A stretch of DNA of 64,000 bases. It comes from Corynebacterium jeikeium. Lineage in GTDB: Bacteria; Actinomycetota; Actinomycetes; Mycobacteriales; Mycobacteriaceae. The position numbers were made by a program, and so were the translations under genes. The notes below the pieces were generated by a model. It ran no database searches. It saw only the letters and a list, made by a program, of their open reading frames with translations, and was not told where the DNA came from. Location of the stretch: the NCBI RefSeq assembly GCF_028609885.1, contig NZ_CP063195.1:1860001-1924000 (forward strand), read 5' to 3'. Numbering within the stretch: the first letter of the stretch is position 1; each line of letters begins with the position of its first letter. Shown here one piece after another: positions 6,462 through 18,119 of this stretch.

Positions 6462-7637
6462 ATGAGCGTCCAGAAACGCACTACTAAGACCGGCAAGACC
6501 CGTTGGGTCGCCCGCTATCGTGACAAGACCGGGCGGGAGCACTCTAAGAGCTTCGACACGCAACGCGAGGCCAAGCAGTACCTCGCAGACCAGCGGGTCG
6601 CGCTCACCCGTGGCACATGGGCTAACCCCACCTTGGAGAAAACCACCCTTGGCACCCTAGTCGAGGATTGGATCAACGCCGGCACTGAGGTGTCCAGGCC
6701 GTTCCGCGTGTCCATGATGCGTAACCTGGGTGACCTTGCTGACCACCCTGTCGGTACGCTTGCCCCTGCCGATATACGCGCCTGGGTGGCGACATTACAG
6801 ACCGGAAGGCCGTGGAAGGGTGGGGCACCACTAGGTGTGTCTGCTGTATCGAGTGCCCTAGCGAACGTGAAGCTCGTGCTTGAGCAGGCTGTGGATGATG
6901 GGTTGATCCCGAAGAATCCGGCGCGCCGCGTGACCGCGCCTGCGCCCACTACGCGCGTGACATGGCATGACATACCCACCAAAGAGCAGATCGACCAGCT
7001 GATACGGTACGCGCGCACGGGCTATGGAAAGCGTGAGAAGGGTAAGAAGTATTCGTGGTTCCAGGCGCATCCTGATCTGTCTGTGATGATCCGTGTGAGT
7101 GCTGCGACGGGGTTGCGTCCCGGTGAGGTGGCCGGCCTGCGGTGGCAGAATGTGGATTTCGATAATGGTCAGGTTCTGGTGTTGGAGCAGGCTATGCGGA
7201 CTGGCGCTGGCACGCGACCACTAAAGACCGGCGACAAGGGTATCCGCGCTTTGAGTGTGGATGATGAGACGCTGGCCGCGATTAATGAGCTGCCGCGTGT
7301 GGATGAGCGCGTGTTTCATGCCCGGTGGGGTGGGGTGCCGATGACGGCGGAGAAGTACTCCCAGGCGCTGCGCCGGTTGTGCCTCGTCGTGGGTGTTGAT
7401 CCGGTGACGCCGCACTCTTTCCGGCATTTTCATGCGACGGAGCTACTAAGCGCTGGTGTGCCGGTGAAGGCTGTGCAGCGTCGATTGGGGCATTCGTCGG
7501 CGCGGGTGACTTTGGATGTGTATGCGCATTTCGTGCCGGGTGGTGATGATGTGGCGGCGGATGTGATTGCGGGTGTGTTGTCTGGTGCGGGATCGGTGCG
7601 GGATCGGCGTGGCGGTTTGCGCGTTGTTGGCGGTTAG
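6462..7637 (+). CDS. int: Tyrosine site-specific integrase
   Basis: 391 residues. The N-terminal AP2-like arm-binding domain (WVARYRDKTGREHSKSF) is followed by a SAM-like core-binding domain (about 62-155) and a catalytic domain. The catalytic residues are visible: Arg219 (TGLRPGEVAGLRW), His318 and Arg321 (HSFRHFH), His344 (RLGHSSARVT) and the nucleophile Tyr354 (DVYAHF). It is the last gene of the lysogeny cassette and lies at the chromosome junction, so it probably inserted the element here. The attachment site is not recognisable. Confidence 0.92.
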   Translation: MSVQKRTTKTGKTRWVARYRDKTGREHSKSFDTQREAKQYLADQRVALTRGTWANPTLEKTTLGTLVEDWINAGTEVSRPFRVSMMRNLGDLADHPVGTLAPADIRAWVATLQTGRPWKGGAPLGVSAVSSALANVKLVLEQAVDDGLIPKNPARRVTAPAPTTRVTWHDIPTKEQIDQLIRYARTGYGKREKGKKYSWFQAHPDLSVMIRVSAATGLRPGEVAGLRWQNVDFDNGQVLVLEQAMRTGAGTRPLKTGDKGIRALSVDDETLAAINELPRVDERVFHARWGGVPMTAEKYSQALRRLCLVVGVDPVTPHSFRHFHATELLSAGVPVKAVQRRLGHSSARVTLDVYAHFVPGGDDVAADVIAGVLSGAGSVRDRRGGLRVVGG

Positions 7638-7787
7638 TGGCCTGGTCGTGGGGTGGTTTTTGGCTATTTTACGTTGATAAGGATCATGGTGCCCCACCCT
7701 ACGCTGTGCGCCCGAGTGTTGGCAGATGCCCAGCTGGCAGAGGATCTTTGCCCTGCCTCCGGCTTACACACGCCCCTGCGCCCGGCT

Positions 7788-9641
7788 CTAGCCGTTGTCC
7801 ACGCCGACTTCCTTCTCCGGGCCTTGCGATTCCATCGCCTCGTCCAACTGCTCGCGAAGCTCCTCGGCACGCTGCGGGTTGAAGTCCCGCCCTCCGACCA
7901 TCGCCAGCATCCCGTCCAGCACGCTGTTGCCGTAGTTGTGCCCGTGGCCATTCGGCACGTTGGCCGCAACCGGAAGATCCATGGTGACCTGCCAGAAGGT
8001 AACAAACGGAATCCAGGACATAGACGGCGAGCGGTCGAAGCCCGCCGGTTCCTTCAGCCAATCAGGTTCCTGGGCGATCAGCGATGGCGACCACCACACC
8101 ACCGGGTCCGAAGGGTGCTGGATAAACAGGATTCGCGGTTGGTGCCAGCCCGCACGCGAGGTCAGATCTTCTTCTCGACGCCACCGCCAGATCTCGTCGG
8201 AGTTCTCCGCAAAGCGGACATTTAGCCCGCCCGCGTATTCGGCAGAGACTTGCGGCGAGCCGGGGTCGCGCCGATCCACCAGGTCGTGCCAGAGCTTGTT
8301 GGAGTTCGGCGGGCCCGCCCACAGCAGGCCGTCCACGCTAGAGACGATGTCGCGCACGCCGGAGAAGGCCCCACTACCCGCGTTGGTGCCCAACGATTCG
8401 CCGTAGACGTACAGCTTCGGACGATCGTTTTCCGGCAGGGTGTGCCACCAGTCCACAACGGTAGAGACCAGCGCCTCTCCGGCGTCTTCCACACGCTGCT
8501 GGTCAGCGATGAACTGCACGCCGCTGGGTAGGTAGGAGTACTGGGCCGAGGCGATCGCGGAATCGCCGTCAAACATCAGTTCGAAGGCCTGAGCGGCCGT
8601 GGGGTTCACCCACCCGGTTCCCGTAGCGGGCACCACGAGCAACGCCTTCCGATCCTTCGCGCCCGTGCGCTTCAGCTCCTCGACCACGCTGTCCGCCCGA
8701 GCTTTATCCGTATCCTCCGCACCGTTTTTCAGGCTGGCGTAAACGCGAATGGGCTCCTTGCTGGGGCGGCCGGTCAGTGCTTCCAGCTCATCTTTGTACA
8801 GGCCTAAACCGACGAACCTTGTACCGAAAGCGCCCAGATCCTCCCATTTGTTGGGCGACTGCGGGCTGCCGGAACGCTCCGGCACCTGGGGTTGCTCCAG
8901 ATCTTCCCGGATCTCCTGGTCCCGGACCGAAAACACCCGTTCAGCTGCGCTGACAACCGTGCCGGGAACGACGGTATCCACCAAGAAAAGCAAGGCCATG
9001 CCGACGGCCAACCAGGCGAACAGCGGGCGGGTAACACCACCCAAACGGCGCCCCACAGGGCCATCTTCCAAGGCTTCGATCAGCCACAGCAGCCCCTTAC
9101 CCACCAGCACGATCAGCGCCCACAGTCCGATGCCGATGGGCAGCACAAGCAGGAACTCCGCCGCCGTATAAGCCTCCGCGTCCATCAGGTGTGCCAGCTC
9201 CTGCTGCCAACGCACGGCGAAGGAAACCCACACAAGTAGTGCCAAGATCACGACGGCCACGAAGCCAATCTCCAGGCCATTCTTCAGCTTCCGCATCCCT
9301 CGGTCGCTGAGCTCCAGCTTATGCTGTAGCTTCTCTAGCAGCCCCAGGGCCTTGCGGCGGCCCCGTCCCATGGGCTCGTTGAAGCGCCGTTGCAGGAAGG
9401 CTTCCCACAACCAGTGGAGGAACACACCAACGGTATAGCCGGTGCCGCCGGAGATACCTGCGACCACGCCCTGAAACAGCCAGTCGCGCGGCAGCAGCGA
9501 AGGCGTGAGCGAAGCCGCGAACAGCAGCGCACCGACGAGCACACCACCGGGGTCCACGTGGGCCTCCCACTGATCCCTAGCGGCGCTTAGCTTCCCAGTG
9601 ATTTCCTCCTCTGCGGCGGAGGCGACATCAGCTATCTTCAA
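7788..9641 (-). CDS. Membrane alpha/beta-hydrolase family protein
   Basis: 617 residues. About four or five N-terminal membrane helices (from GALLFAASLTPSLLPRDW to the region near residue 230) precede a cytoplasmic or periplasmic alpha/beta-hydrolase domain. The nucleophile elbow is YVYGESLGTNAG, and the late motif GHGHNYG may carry the catalytic His. This matches the actinobacterial Abhydrolase_9 family (M. tuberculosis Rv1069c type), whose substrate is unknown. It overlaps the end of the ABC-F gene by 14 nt, so it is the last gene of the rpf2-rsmA-ispE-ABC-F run. Confidence 0.8.
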   Translation of the reverse strand: MKIADVASAAEEEITGKLSAARDQWEAHVDPGGVLVGALLFAASLTPSLLPRDWLFQGVVAGISGGTGYTVGVFLHWLWEAFLQRRFNEPMGRGRRKALGLLEKLQHKLELSDRGMRKLKNGLEIGFVAVVILALLVWVSFAVRWQQELAHLMDAEAYTAAEFLLVLPIGIGLWALIVLVGKGLLWLIEALEDGPVGRRLGGVTRPLFAWLAVGMALLFLVDTVVPGTVVSAAERVFSVRDQEIREDLEQPQVPERSGSPQSPNKWEDLGAFGTRFVGLGLYKDELEALTGRPSKEPIRVYASLKNGAEDTDKARADSVVEELKRTGAKDRKALLVVPATGTGWVNPTAAQAFELMFDGDSAIASAQYSYLPSGVQFIADQQRVEDAGEALVSTVVDWWHTLPENDRPKLYVYGESLGTNAGSGAFSGVRDIVSSVDGLLWAGPPNSNKLWHDLVDRRDPGSPQVSAEYAGGLNVRFAENSDEIWRWRREEDLTSRAGWHQPRILFIQHPSDPVVWWSPSLIAQEPDWLKEPAGFDRSPSMSWIPFVTFWQVTMDLPVAANVPNGHGHNYGNSVLDGMLAMVGGRDFNPQRAEELREQLDEAMESQGPEKEVGVDNG

Positions 9642-11490
9642 GCTTCTCCCCGATCTCCAGCCACTGCATCTCCAGCTCGCCGTGTTCTTCCTGGTTGGCC
9701 TTCAGATCCTTATCCAGCGCGGCTAGCTCGTCAGTCACGGGCTCGCCGGTAGCTGCCTTTTCCGCCACCTCGTTCATTTTCTCGTGGATGGAATTGATCT
9801 TCTGCTCGATCTTGGCCATCTTCCTTTCCAGCGCACTCATTTCCTTGGTGAGTGCGTGGACTTCCTTGGCGCCGAGGCTGGGGCGTCCAGAAGAAGCAGC
9901 GCCAGAACCGGCGGCGCCGGAGCTACCAGAACCAGAATCCGCAGCGTCGAAGGTCAGAGTGTTCTTGCGCCCCTCATCGCTAGCCTCCTGCTTGCGGCGC
10001 TCCAGGTACTGCTCGATGCCGCCGGGAAGGTTCGTCAGCCGCCCATCGCCGAACAGCGCCCAGGTGGAATCGCAGATGCGCTCGATCAGGTAACGGTCGT
10101 GGGAAATCACCACGAGCGTGCCGGGCCATTCGTCCAACAGGCTTTCCAGCTCCTGCAGGGTGTCGATGTCCAGGTCGTTCGTCGGCTCATCCAGCAGCAA
10201 CACGTTTGGCTCGGCCATCAGCACGCGGGTCAGCTGCAGGCGGCGCTTCTCGCCACCCGACAGGTCCCCGATGGGCGTGCGCTGGCGCTTCGCGCTGAAG
10301 CCCAGCCGCTCGGCCAGCTGGGAGGCGCTGATTTCCTTGTCGCCGAAGGTCACGTAACTGGCGACGTCCTCGACAGATTCAATCAGGCGCTTCGTGGGGT
10401 CCAGGTCGTCCAGCTCCTGCCGCAGCCAGCCCAAACGCACGGTCTTGCCCTCAATACGGCGACCCTGTTCCAGCGGTGCCTCGCCCGCCAGGGTGCGCAG
10501 CAGGGTTGTCTTGCCGGAACCGTTCACTCCCACCAGGCCAATGCGCTCGCCGGGGCCTAAGCGCCAGGTCAGGTCCTCGACCAGGGTGCGGCCGTCCGGG
10601 GTGGCGATGCGTGCGTTCTCCAGCTCGATGACCTTCTTACCCTGGCGGCGCGCGGAGAAGCTCATCAGCTCCACCTTGTTGCGCATCGGCGGCACGTCCG
10701 CGATCAGAGACTCGGCAGCCTCGATGCGGTAGCGCGGCTTCGAGGTTCGCGCGGGCGCCCCGCGGCGCAGCCACGCCAGTTCCTTGCGCGCGAGGTTCTG
10801 GCGGCGCTGTTCGGCCGCATCTGCCTGCCGGGCGCGCTCGGCGCGGGCGAAGGTCCAGTCGTTGTAGCCACCCTCGTAGACGTCCACCGCGCCGTCGTGC
10901 ACCTCCCAGGTGTGGTTGGCGACGGTATCCAGGAACCAGCGGTCGTGGGTGACCACAACCAGCGCGGTGTTGCGCCCCAGCAGGTGCTCGGCCAGCCACT
11001 GCACGCCTTCGACGTCCAAGTGGTTGGTCGGCTCGTCGAGGATCAGCAGGTCCAGATCCTGCACCAGCGCGGCAGCCAGGCCGGTTCTGCGGCGCTCGCC
11101 ACCGGACAGCGAGCGCACGGGAGTATCCAGCCCCAGACGGGCAATGTCCAGCCCGTTGAGTACGCTGCGCACCTTCGGGTCGCCGGCCCATTCGTATTCC
11201 TGCAGACCTAGCGGTTCCAGCACTGCCCCGGCGACTGTCATGTCTTCCGGTGCGTCGCGCAGCACGTCCTGGGTGACCATTGCCATGCGCAGGTCGTTGT
11301 TGTGGCTTACGCGCCCGGAGTCCGGCTCGTCCTTCCGGCTCAGGATGTTCAGCAGGGTGGACTTGCCACCGCCGTTGAGCCCGACCACGCCGATGCGGTC
11401 GTTGCTATCTACTCCGAGGCTCACGTCGTCGAGCAGGGTCTTGAGCCCATAGCTCTTCGAGACTTTTTCTAGGTTGATGAGGTTACTCAA
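9628..11490 (-). CDS. ABC-F family ATPase
   Basis: 620 residues with two ATP-binding cassettes and no membrane segment. Walker A motifs are GLNGGGKST and GVNGSGKTT; signature motifs are LSGGERRRTGLAAAL and LSGGEKRRLQL; both Walker B sites end in LDEPTN. The linker between them is charged, and the C-terminus (from about 545) is a coiled coil (LERKMAKIEQKINSIHEKMN), as in Uup-type proteins. ABC-F proteins act on ribosomes or nucleic acids. The start is TTG at 11490, with an AGGGAAGAAG site, overlapping ispE by 8 nt. Confidence 0.9.
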   Translation of the reverse strand: MSNLINLEKVSKSYGLKTLLDDVSLGVDSNDRIGVVGLNGGGKSTLLNILSRKDEPDSGRVSHNNDLRMAMVTQDVLRDAPEDMTVAGAVLEPLGLQEYEWAGDPKVRSVLNGLDIARLGLDTPVRSLSGGERRRTGLAAALVQDLDLLILDEPTNHLDVEGVQWLAEHLLGRNTALVVVTHDRWFLDTVANHTWEVHDGAVDVYEGGYNDWTFARAERARQADAAEQRRQNLARKELAWLRRGAPARTSKPRYRIEAAESLIADVPPMRNKVELMSFSARRQGKKVIELENARIATPDGRTLVEDLTWRLGPGERIGLVGVNGSGKTTLLRTLAGEAPLEQGRRIEGKTVRLGWLRQELDDLDPTKRLIESVEDVASYVTFGDKEISASQLAERLGFSAKRQRTPIGDLSGGEKRRLQLTRVLMAEPNVLLLDEPTNDLDIDTLQELESLLDEWPGTLVVISHDRYLIERICDSTWALFGDGRLTNLPGGIEQYLERRKQEASDEGRKNTLTFDAADSGSGSSGAAGSGAASSGRPSLGAKEVHALTKEMSALERKMAKIEQKINSIHEKMNEVAEKAATGEPVTDELAALDKDLKANQEEHGELEMQWLEIGEKLEDS

Positions 11491-12550
11491 GTACTTCTTC
11501 CCTTTTTATGACGCCCGCAGCCGCAGCTGGGGAACTCGTCGTCATCGTGGAGCTGGCTTTCCCGGCCACGCTAACGGCTGTCGCCACTTCCACCGCGTCG
11601 TCAGCGGATGCGCACAGCATGGCGACCGTGGGCCCGGATCCGGAGACGATTGCTGCGATGGCGCCGGCTTCCTCGGCGGCCTTCAGGGTCTGGCGCAGGC
11701 TGGGCAGCAGACTGATGGCCGGGGCTTGCAGGTCGTTAGCCAGCAGCTTTCCCACTTCTTCCGGGTTGCCCGTCCGCAGAGCTGCGATCAGCCCCTCGGG
11801 GCTTCCAGCTCGCGCGGCCTTGGGGCTGGCTTCTGAGGCGGCGGCGCGCTGTTGATCCAGCTGTTTAAACACCTCCGGTGTGGATAGGCCGCGCTTGTCG
11901 GTGGCGATGGCCCAGTGGTAAGTGCCCGTGGCGATGACGGGCAAAAGGTTTTCCCCTTTTCCCGTGCCGCGGGCCGTGCCGCCGAGCAGGCAGAAGGGCA
12001 CGTCGGCGCCCAGGTCGGCGGCGATGTCGGACAGCTGTGCGCTGCCCGGACGGCGCGGGGACCGCGGGTCCGGGAAGTACAGCTCTGTCGCCGCAACCAG
12101 CGCCGCCGCCGCATCCGCCGAGCCGCCGGCCATCCCGCCGGCGACGGGGATTCCCTTGTCGATGTGGATGTGCACGGGCTGGTCTGCCCAAGGTACGTGC
12201 GCGTTCCGCGCCTGCTCTTGAATAGCGGCGACTGCCTTCCACGCCAAGTTGCTCGAGTCCTGGGGCACCAGGTGGCTGTCGAACCCGGAGACGCTCCAGG
12301 TGCACGGCGCGGCGCATATGGCCTCCTGTGCCGCTTCAGCATCCTGTGCGTCCTGCGCGCCTTGTGCATCCCGCAGCGCGACGGTGACCTCCTCCTTCAG
12401 CGACACGGCCTGGAAGATCGTGTCGAGCTCGTGGTAGCCGTCTTCCCTGGCCGGCCCCACCCCAAGATGCAGGTTCACCTTGCCGTGCGCACTAGCCGTG
12501 ACGGAGCGGTACTGCGGCTCCTGGGGGCCGAAGATGTGGGAGACAGTCAT
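11483..12550 (-). CDS. ispE: 4-diphosphocytidyl-2-C-methylerythritol kinase
   Basis: 355 residues, a GHMP kinase that phosphorylates CDP-methylerythritol in the MEP isoprenoid pathway. The substrate end is [20 protein letters not shown], and the ATP loop is [17 protein letters not shown]. The C-terminal motif [11 protein letters not shown] is also conserved. The ATG at 12550 overlaps the rsmA stop as ATGA; the open frame upstream lies inside rsmA. An inserted Ala/Gln-rich loop (near 65-85) and another near 250-265 make it longer than the E. coli enzyme (about 283). The order rsmA-ispE-ABC-F is the usual actinobacterial one. Confidence 0.95.
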   Translation of the reverse strand: MTVSHIFGPQEPQYRSVTASAHGKVNLHLGVGPAREDGYHELDTIFQAVSLKEEVTVALRDAQGAQDAQDAEAAQEAICAAPCTWSVSGFDSHLVPQDSSNLAWKAVAAIQEQARNAHVPWADQPVHIHIDKGIPVAGGMAGGSADAAAALVAATELYFPDPRSPRRPGSAQLSDIAADLGADVPFCLLGGTARGTGKGENLLPVIATGTYHWAIATDKRGLSTPEVFKQLDQQRAAASEASPKAARAGSPEGLIAALRTGNPEEVGKLLANDLQAPAISLLPSLRQTLKAAEEAGAIAAIVSGSGPTVAMLCASADDAVEVATAVSVAGKASSTMTTSSPAAAAGVIKREEVLE

Positions 12551-13482
12551 TGTGCACCCCTCAGCGAGGCCGCGGCCAACTGCACGAACTGTTCCGTCGA
12601 GAGCTTCTCGCCACGCAGGGTCGGGTCGATCCCCGCCCGGCGTAGCGCTTCCTCTGCCGCTTGGCCGCCACCGAAGTGGCCGGATAGGGCGGCACGCAGC
12701 GTCTTGCGGCGCTGCAGGAACGCGGCATCGGCTAGGGCAAACACCTCGCGGCGCAGCTGCTCGACATCTAGCTGTTCGGTACCCAGGTCGGCGCCCAACT
12801 GCCCGCCGGCCCACGGCTCCGCGCCTTCTGCATAGCGGTCGATGCGCACCAGGCCGGAATCGATCTTCGGAGCTGGCCAGAAGACGTTCTTGCCGATGGT
12901 CGCCGCCCGGGTGACGGATCCATAGAAGCCGGCCTTCACGCTGGGCACGCCGTAGATCTTGGATCCCGGCCCGGCGGCCAGACGGTCGGCGACTTCCAGC
13001 TGCACCATGACCAGAACGCGGTCGATGCTGGGGAACTCCTCCAGCATGTGCAAGAGCACGGGCACCGAGACGTTATAGGGAAGATTCGCCACCAGCGCGG
13101 TGGGAAGCGGGCGTCCGGCGTCTGCAAAGTCCTGCGCCGTTACCGCCATCGCGTCCTTGAGGATCACTGCCGCATCGGCCTCGCCTGCGCCCTGTTCTTC
13201 CAGGGTGGCGGGCAGCTTCTCGGCCAGGCGCGGATCGATCTCTACGGCGGTAACACTCGCGCCAGTTTCCAATAGCGCGAGAGTCAAAGAGCCCAGGCCA
13301 GGGCCGATTTCCACCACGTTGTCGTCCGCGGTGACATCGGCGGCCTTCACGATTTTGCGCACCGTGTTGGGGTCGTGGACGAAGTTTTGCCCCAGCTTCT
13401 TGGTGGGGTTTAGGTCCAGCTCCTCGGCGAGCTGCCGGATCTCATTGGGCCCCAGCAGCCGAATCTTCCGTTCATTCACCAT
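12547..13482 (-). CDS. rsmA: 16S rRNA dimethyladenosine transferase
   Basis: 311 residues. The SAM-binding motif [16 protein letters not shown] and the catalytic [11 protein letters not shown] identify KsgA/RsmA, which dimethylates the two adjacent adenines in the 16S 3' hairpin. The N-terminal [10 protein letters not shown] motif is also typical. The C-terminal half has an acidic insertion ([20 protein letters not shown]). Its stop overlaps the ispE start. The product acts on late 30S subunits and links ribosome assembly with the downstream isoprenoid gene only by position. Confidence 0.96.
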   Translation of the reverse strand: MVNERKIRLLGPNEIRQLAEELDLNPTKKLGQNFVHDPNTVRKIVKAADVTADDNVVEIGPGLGSLTLALLETGASVTAVEIDPRLAEKLPATLEEQGAGEADAAVILKDAMAVTAQDFADAGRPLPTALVANLPYNVSVPVLLHMLEEFPSIDRVLVMVQLEVADRLAAGPGSKIYGVPSVKAGFYGSVTRAATIGKNVFWPAPKIDSGLVRIDRYAEGAEPWAGGQLGADLGTEQLDVEQLRREVFALADAAFLQRRKTLRAALSGHFGGGQAAEEALRRAGIDPTLRGEKLSTEQFVQLAAASLRGAQ

Positions 13483-13577
13483 TCACAGGATAGTCGAGCT
13501 GATGCTCGATAAAAACCGAGGTTGGTGCGCGGCTGCGCCCTGCTGTGCATAGCCACGCGCTGCAATTGGTCTACGGC

Positions 13578-15060
<1,483 letters not shown>

Positions 15061-15978
15061 CTAAGCTCCCAGGTCGATCCCGTAAAGCCGTTGAGCGTTC
15101 GCCGTAACCAGCTCCCCCAGTTCCTGCGGCGCTACTCCCCGCTGCTCCGCCACACAGGCCGCGGTGTATCCGACAAAGGCCGGCTCGTTGCGCGCGCCCC
15201 GGAAAGGCTCGGGGGTCATGTAGGGCGCATCGGTCTCCACCAGAATCTGCTCCGCCGGGGCAATGCGCGCTGCCTCGCGCAGCTCCTCATTGCGCTTGAA
15301 GGTCACGTTGCCCGCGAAGGACAGCACGTAGCCGCGATCCAGCGACTCCTTAGCCACGTTCAGCGGGGAGGAGAAGCAGTGCAGGATCACGTTCTCCGGC
15401 TGCGGCGCGTCGGCAAGCACTCGCAGCAGGTCGGCGTCGGCCTCGCGGTTATGGATCATCAGTGCCTTGCCGGATTCGCAGGCCAGTTCGATGTGGAAGC
15501 GCAGCGCCTCTTCCTGCACCTCGATGCTCGGTGTTTCCTCCCCGTCACCTGGATCCTTGCCTATCCAATACGCATCCAGTCCGGTCTCGCCGATGGCCAC
15601 GCAACGCGGATGGAAGGCCATCTCGCGCAAACGCTTGCACACTTCCCCCGTCACCGTCTGGGCCTTTGTCGGATGTACAGCGCAGGCCGCCCACACGCGG
15701 TCGTGGAATTCTGCAGCTTGTAGGGCCTTCTCCGTTTCCTCGATCCCGTCGCCAACGGTGCACACGCCGCGCACGCCCACGGCATAGGCGCGATCCATGA
15801 ACTCACCCACCAGCCGGCGGTGGTCTTCCTCCCCGAACGTCCTGTCCCCTGCATCCGAGCCCACCACGTCCTGCCGGTGCTGGTTCTTCAGCACTGTGGA
15901 CCACAGGTGGGTGTGCGAGTCGAACAGCGGGACGATCGGCTCGGGCGGAACGGGTGTCGGACGCTTCTTTCTTGCCAT
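15061..15978 (-). CDS. tatD: TatD-family deoxyribonuclease
   Basis: 305 residues of the amidohydrolase-fold TatD family, metal-dependent 3'-5' DNA exonucleases linked to DNA repair and degradation. The N-terminal metal motif is FDSHTHLW; others are IGETGLDAYW, LMIHNREAD, VILHCFSS and LVETDAPYMTP. The ATG at 15978 has an AGGGTGG site and was preferred to the GTG three codons upstream. It lies upstream of rpf2 and is probably expressed from a different promoter, because about 300 bases separate them. Confidence 0.93.
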   Translation of the reverse strand: MARKKRPTPVPPEPIVPLFDSHTHLWSTVLKNQHRQDVVGSDAGDRTFGEEDHRRLVGEFMDRAYAVGVRGVCTVGDGIEETEKALQAAEFHDRVWAACAVHPTKAQTVTGEVCKRLREMAFHPRCVAIGETGLDAYWIGKDPGDGEETPSIEVQEEALRFHIELACESGKALMIHNREADADLLRVLADAPQPENVILHCFSSPLNVAKESLDRGYVLSFAGNVTFKRNEELREAARIAPAEQILVETDAPYMTPEPFRGARNEPAFVGYTAACVAEQRGVAPQELGELVTANAQRLYGIDLGA

Positions 15979-16023
15979 GCCCACCACCCTAGCGCTCCCT
16001 TAGGCGGTGCTCCCTAGGCAGTT

Positions 16024-17298
16024 CTACGTGCGGTCGTCCACGAACACCTTCCGGCTGGCCACCAGGCCCGCCGCCAGCAAAATGAAGTTGAACCCCACAA
16101 GAACCAACAGTCCGGCGGTCCAGGACGCAGTGGCGTCATAAAGAGCACCAAAACCAAAAGGTCCGATGCAGGCGACCGTGTACCCAATGCCCTGCGCGCC
16201 CGAAGAAAGAACTGCGGCGGCCTTCGGTTCGCGGGTACGGGTGGCGATCAGCATCAGCCCCAACGGAAAGGTAGAGCACCCCAGTGAAACCAGCGAAATC
16301 CACACCACTGGCAGACGCATCGGGTCGGTAATCACCATCAAAAGGGCCACGAACATGCAGCTGCACGACAGGATCGTCACCCATGCCGCGCCGCGTTCAA
16401 ATCGCGAGGTCATCCACGGCACGATAAATGACGAGGCAGTCCCGACGAGCGCAAACACCCCGCCGATAATGCCGCCGAGCTGCGCCGACCCGCCAGATTC
16501 CACGATGATCTTCGGCGCCCAGGTGATAAAGCAGTAAGAAATGGAGGATGTCATGGCAAACATCACCACGATCCCCCAGCTCACGGGGTTACGCCACATG
16601 TGCCGATACACGCCGCGCGACTCGCTGTTCTTGTTGTTTATGACGCCCAGTAGCTTCCGTGGATGCGCCTGTCGCAGCATCGCGCTGCCACGTTGGGCGG
16701 CGGTCCCCGGGGTCACCGAGAACACAAGAACTCCCCAGCACAACAGCGCCAAGAGCGGCGGAATTGCCCACACTCCGATCGCTACGCGCCACCCGCCGAG
16801 CTCGGCCAGAGGCACAGACACCACGGATGCGGTAGCCATGCTGACCTGTCCAACTGCCATGTAAGCAATCGACATGACCGTTAGCTTGAACGGGAAGTAG
16901 TCCTTAATTACAGCGGGCAGTAGGGTATTTGTAATACCCACTCCGACCAGGCCGATCATCGTCCCGGCAAGGAACAGCCATTCATTGGGCGCCGCCATGC
17001 GCAGGCCGAACCCGGCGGTGGCAAGCACCATAGCGGTACTGATGACCGCGCGGAAGGATAGAGCCTTAGCCAAAGGGCTGGAAAGGACAGCGGCAACGGC
17101 GAACATGGCTGTAGGCGCCATGCCAACCAGGCCGATGAAAAGGTCGGAGGCACCCAGCCCGGTTCGTACGTCGTCGGCGATTGGCGGGAAAGCGCTGACG
17201 GGACTCCGCAGATTAGAGCTGGTCAGCAGCACCGCGAACGCGGCGATGACCGCCACCGCAGAAGGCACGCGACGGGCTACATTGGTTGACTTCTGCAT
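16024..17298 (-). CDS. MFS transporter, CynX/NimT type
   Basis: 424 residues with 12 predicted membrane helices. The N-terminal segment NLRSPVSAFPPIADDVRTGL and the later RTREPKAAAVLSSGAQGIGY match the CynX/NimT subgroup (cyanate, 2-nitroimidazole and related compounds). A cytoplasmic loop occurs in the middle (GSAMLRQAHPRKLLGVINNK). I started at the ATG at 17298, which has a GGGGGTG site; a GTG three codons earlier is also possible. Substrate unknown. It is transcribed alone, toward the tatD gene. Confidence 0.85.
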   Translation of the reverse strand: MQKSTNVARRVPSAVAVIAAFAVLLTSSNLRSPVSAFPPIADDVRTGLGASDLFIGLVGMAPTAMFAVAAVLSSPLAKALSFRAVISTAMVLATAGFGLRMAAPNEWLFLAGTMIGLVGVGITNTLLPAVIKDYFPFKLTVMSIAYMAVGQVSMATASVVSVPLAELGGWRVAIGVWAIPPLLALLCWGVLVFSVTPGTAAQRGSAMLRQAHPRKLLGVINNKNSESRGVYRHMWRNPVSWGIVVMFAMTSSISYCFITWAPKIIVESGGSAQLGGIIGGVFALVGTASSFIVPWMTSRFERGAAWVTILSCSCMFVALLMVITDPMRLPVVWISLVSLGCSTFPLGLMLIATRTREPKAAAVLSSGAQGIGYTVACIGPFGFGALYDATASWTAGLLVLVGFNFILLAAGLVASRKVFVDDRT

Positions 17299-17434
17299 TA
17301 AGTTCACCCCCGGTTCGTTTTAGCTTCGCATCGGCGCCACCTTTTGGTCACGCAAGCACGGCACACTAGCCACAAACCCTACTAGACCAGCATCCTCCCG
17401 CTACATTGCGACTGCAAAGGCAGGCACCAGCACT

Positions 17435-18115
17435 ATGGAACACTTGATCGTCTTCGACCTGGGCGGCGTACTGGTTCAGCGCCGCCACACCCTGCGCGAG
17501 CTCACCACCGTAATGATCCGCCACGCCAACATTCAGTCTCGCTCCAACAACGGCAGCCAGACCAGCGTTCCCACCATCATCACCGACCCGTTTAGTTTCG
17601 AGGCAGCCTACGGCCGTTACCGCGAAAGCTACAGCCTGTCGATGGGGCCGAACGACTATTTCACCACGCTCTGCCGAGCTGCTGGCGTGCAGCCCACAGA
17701 GGAACTGATCGCGGAGCTGCTGGAGACCGACACGCGCCTGTGCTCCACCGTGAACGCTTCCGTGCTGAACCTGCTGAATCACCTGAACGCCATCGACCAG
17801 CCGTGGGGAATCTTCAGCAACGCGCCGCGTCCGGTCATGGAGGCCGTGATGGATCAGGATTGGACGACCGCCGCGGCCGTCACCTGCTTCTCCCCCGACC
17901 TGCGCTTCACCAAGCCCCACCAGGGTGCGTTCCGCCGCTTCGAGCAGGCCGCGGCTGCAGCCGGCCACGAGTACGCTTCCCTGATCTACTTCGACGACCG
18001 GCAGACTAACCTCGATGCCGCCAAACGTCGCGGCTGGGAGGCCTTCCCCTGGCACGGAGTCGAGTCCGTGCACGAGGTACTCTCGCCCATCACCGGCCTG
18101 CGCCGCGCGGACTAG
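17435..18115 (+). CDS. HAD-superfamily hydrolase
   Basis: 226 residues with the HAD motif I FDLGGVLVQ, in which the second Asp of the usual DxD is replaced by Gly (D-L-G). This occurs in the DLGGV subgroup of epoxide-hydrolase-N-type and YihX-like phosphatases. Motif II is near WGIFSNAPRP; motif IV is IYFDDRQTNLDAAKRRGW. The substrate is probably a small phosphorylated metabolite. It ends 4 nt from the convergent metG gene, so the two share a junction without a separate terminator. Confidence 0.82.
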   Translation: MEHLIVFDLGGVLVQRRHTLRELTTVMIRHANIQSRSNNGSQTSVPTIITDPFSFEAAYGRYRESYSLSMGPNDYFTTLCRAAGVQPTEELIAELLETDTRLCSTVNASVLNLLNHLNAIDQPWGIFSNAPRPVMEAVMDQDWTTAAAVTCFSPDLRFTKPHQGAFRRFEQAAAAAGHEYASLIYFDDRQTNLDAAKRRGWEAFPWHGVESVHEVLSPITGLRRAD

Positions 18116-18119
18116 CCCG

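Larger units (their letters stand above)
1..7640. mobile_element. Right end of a prophage or integrative element
   Basis: A tyrosine integrase lies at the right boundary. Inside it are a divergent repressor/Cro-like pair, an ImmA/IrrE protease, an excisionase-like HTH protein, a ParB-like protein and an exonuclease/annealing pair. Most genes are very short and overlap by 4 or 8 nt, unlike the core chromosome to the right. The element continues past the left edge. No tRNA or obvious att repeat is visible beside the integrase, so the exact right end is not defined; 7640 is the end of the integrase gene. Confidence 0.85.

Noticed and set aside
7638..7787. tRNA attachment site at the right end of the prophage
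   Set aside because: No tRNA-like T-arm or acceptor sequence lies between the integrase and the hydrolase gene.
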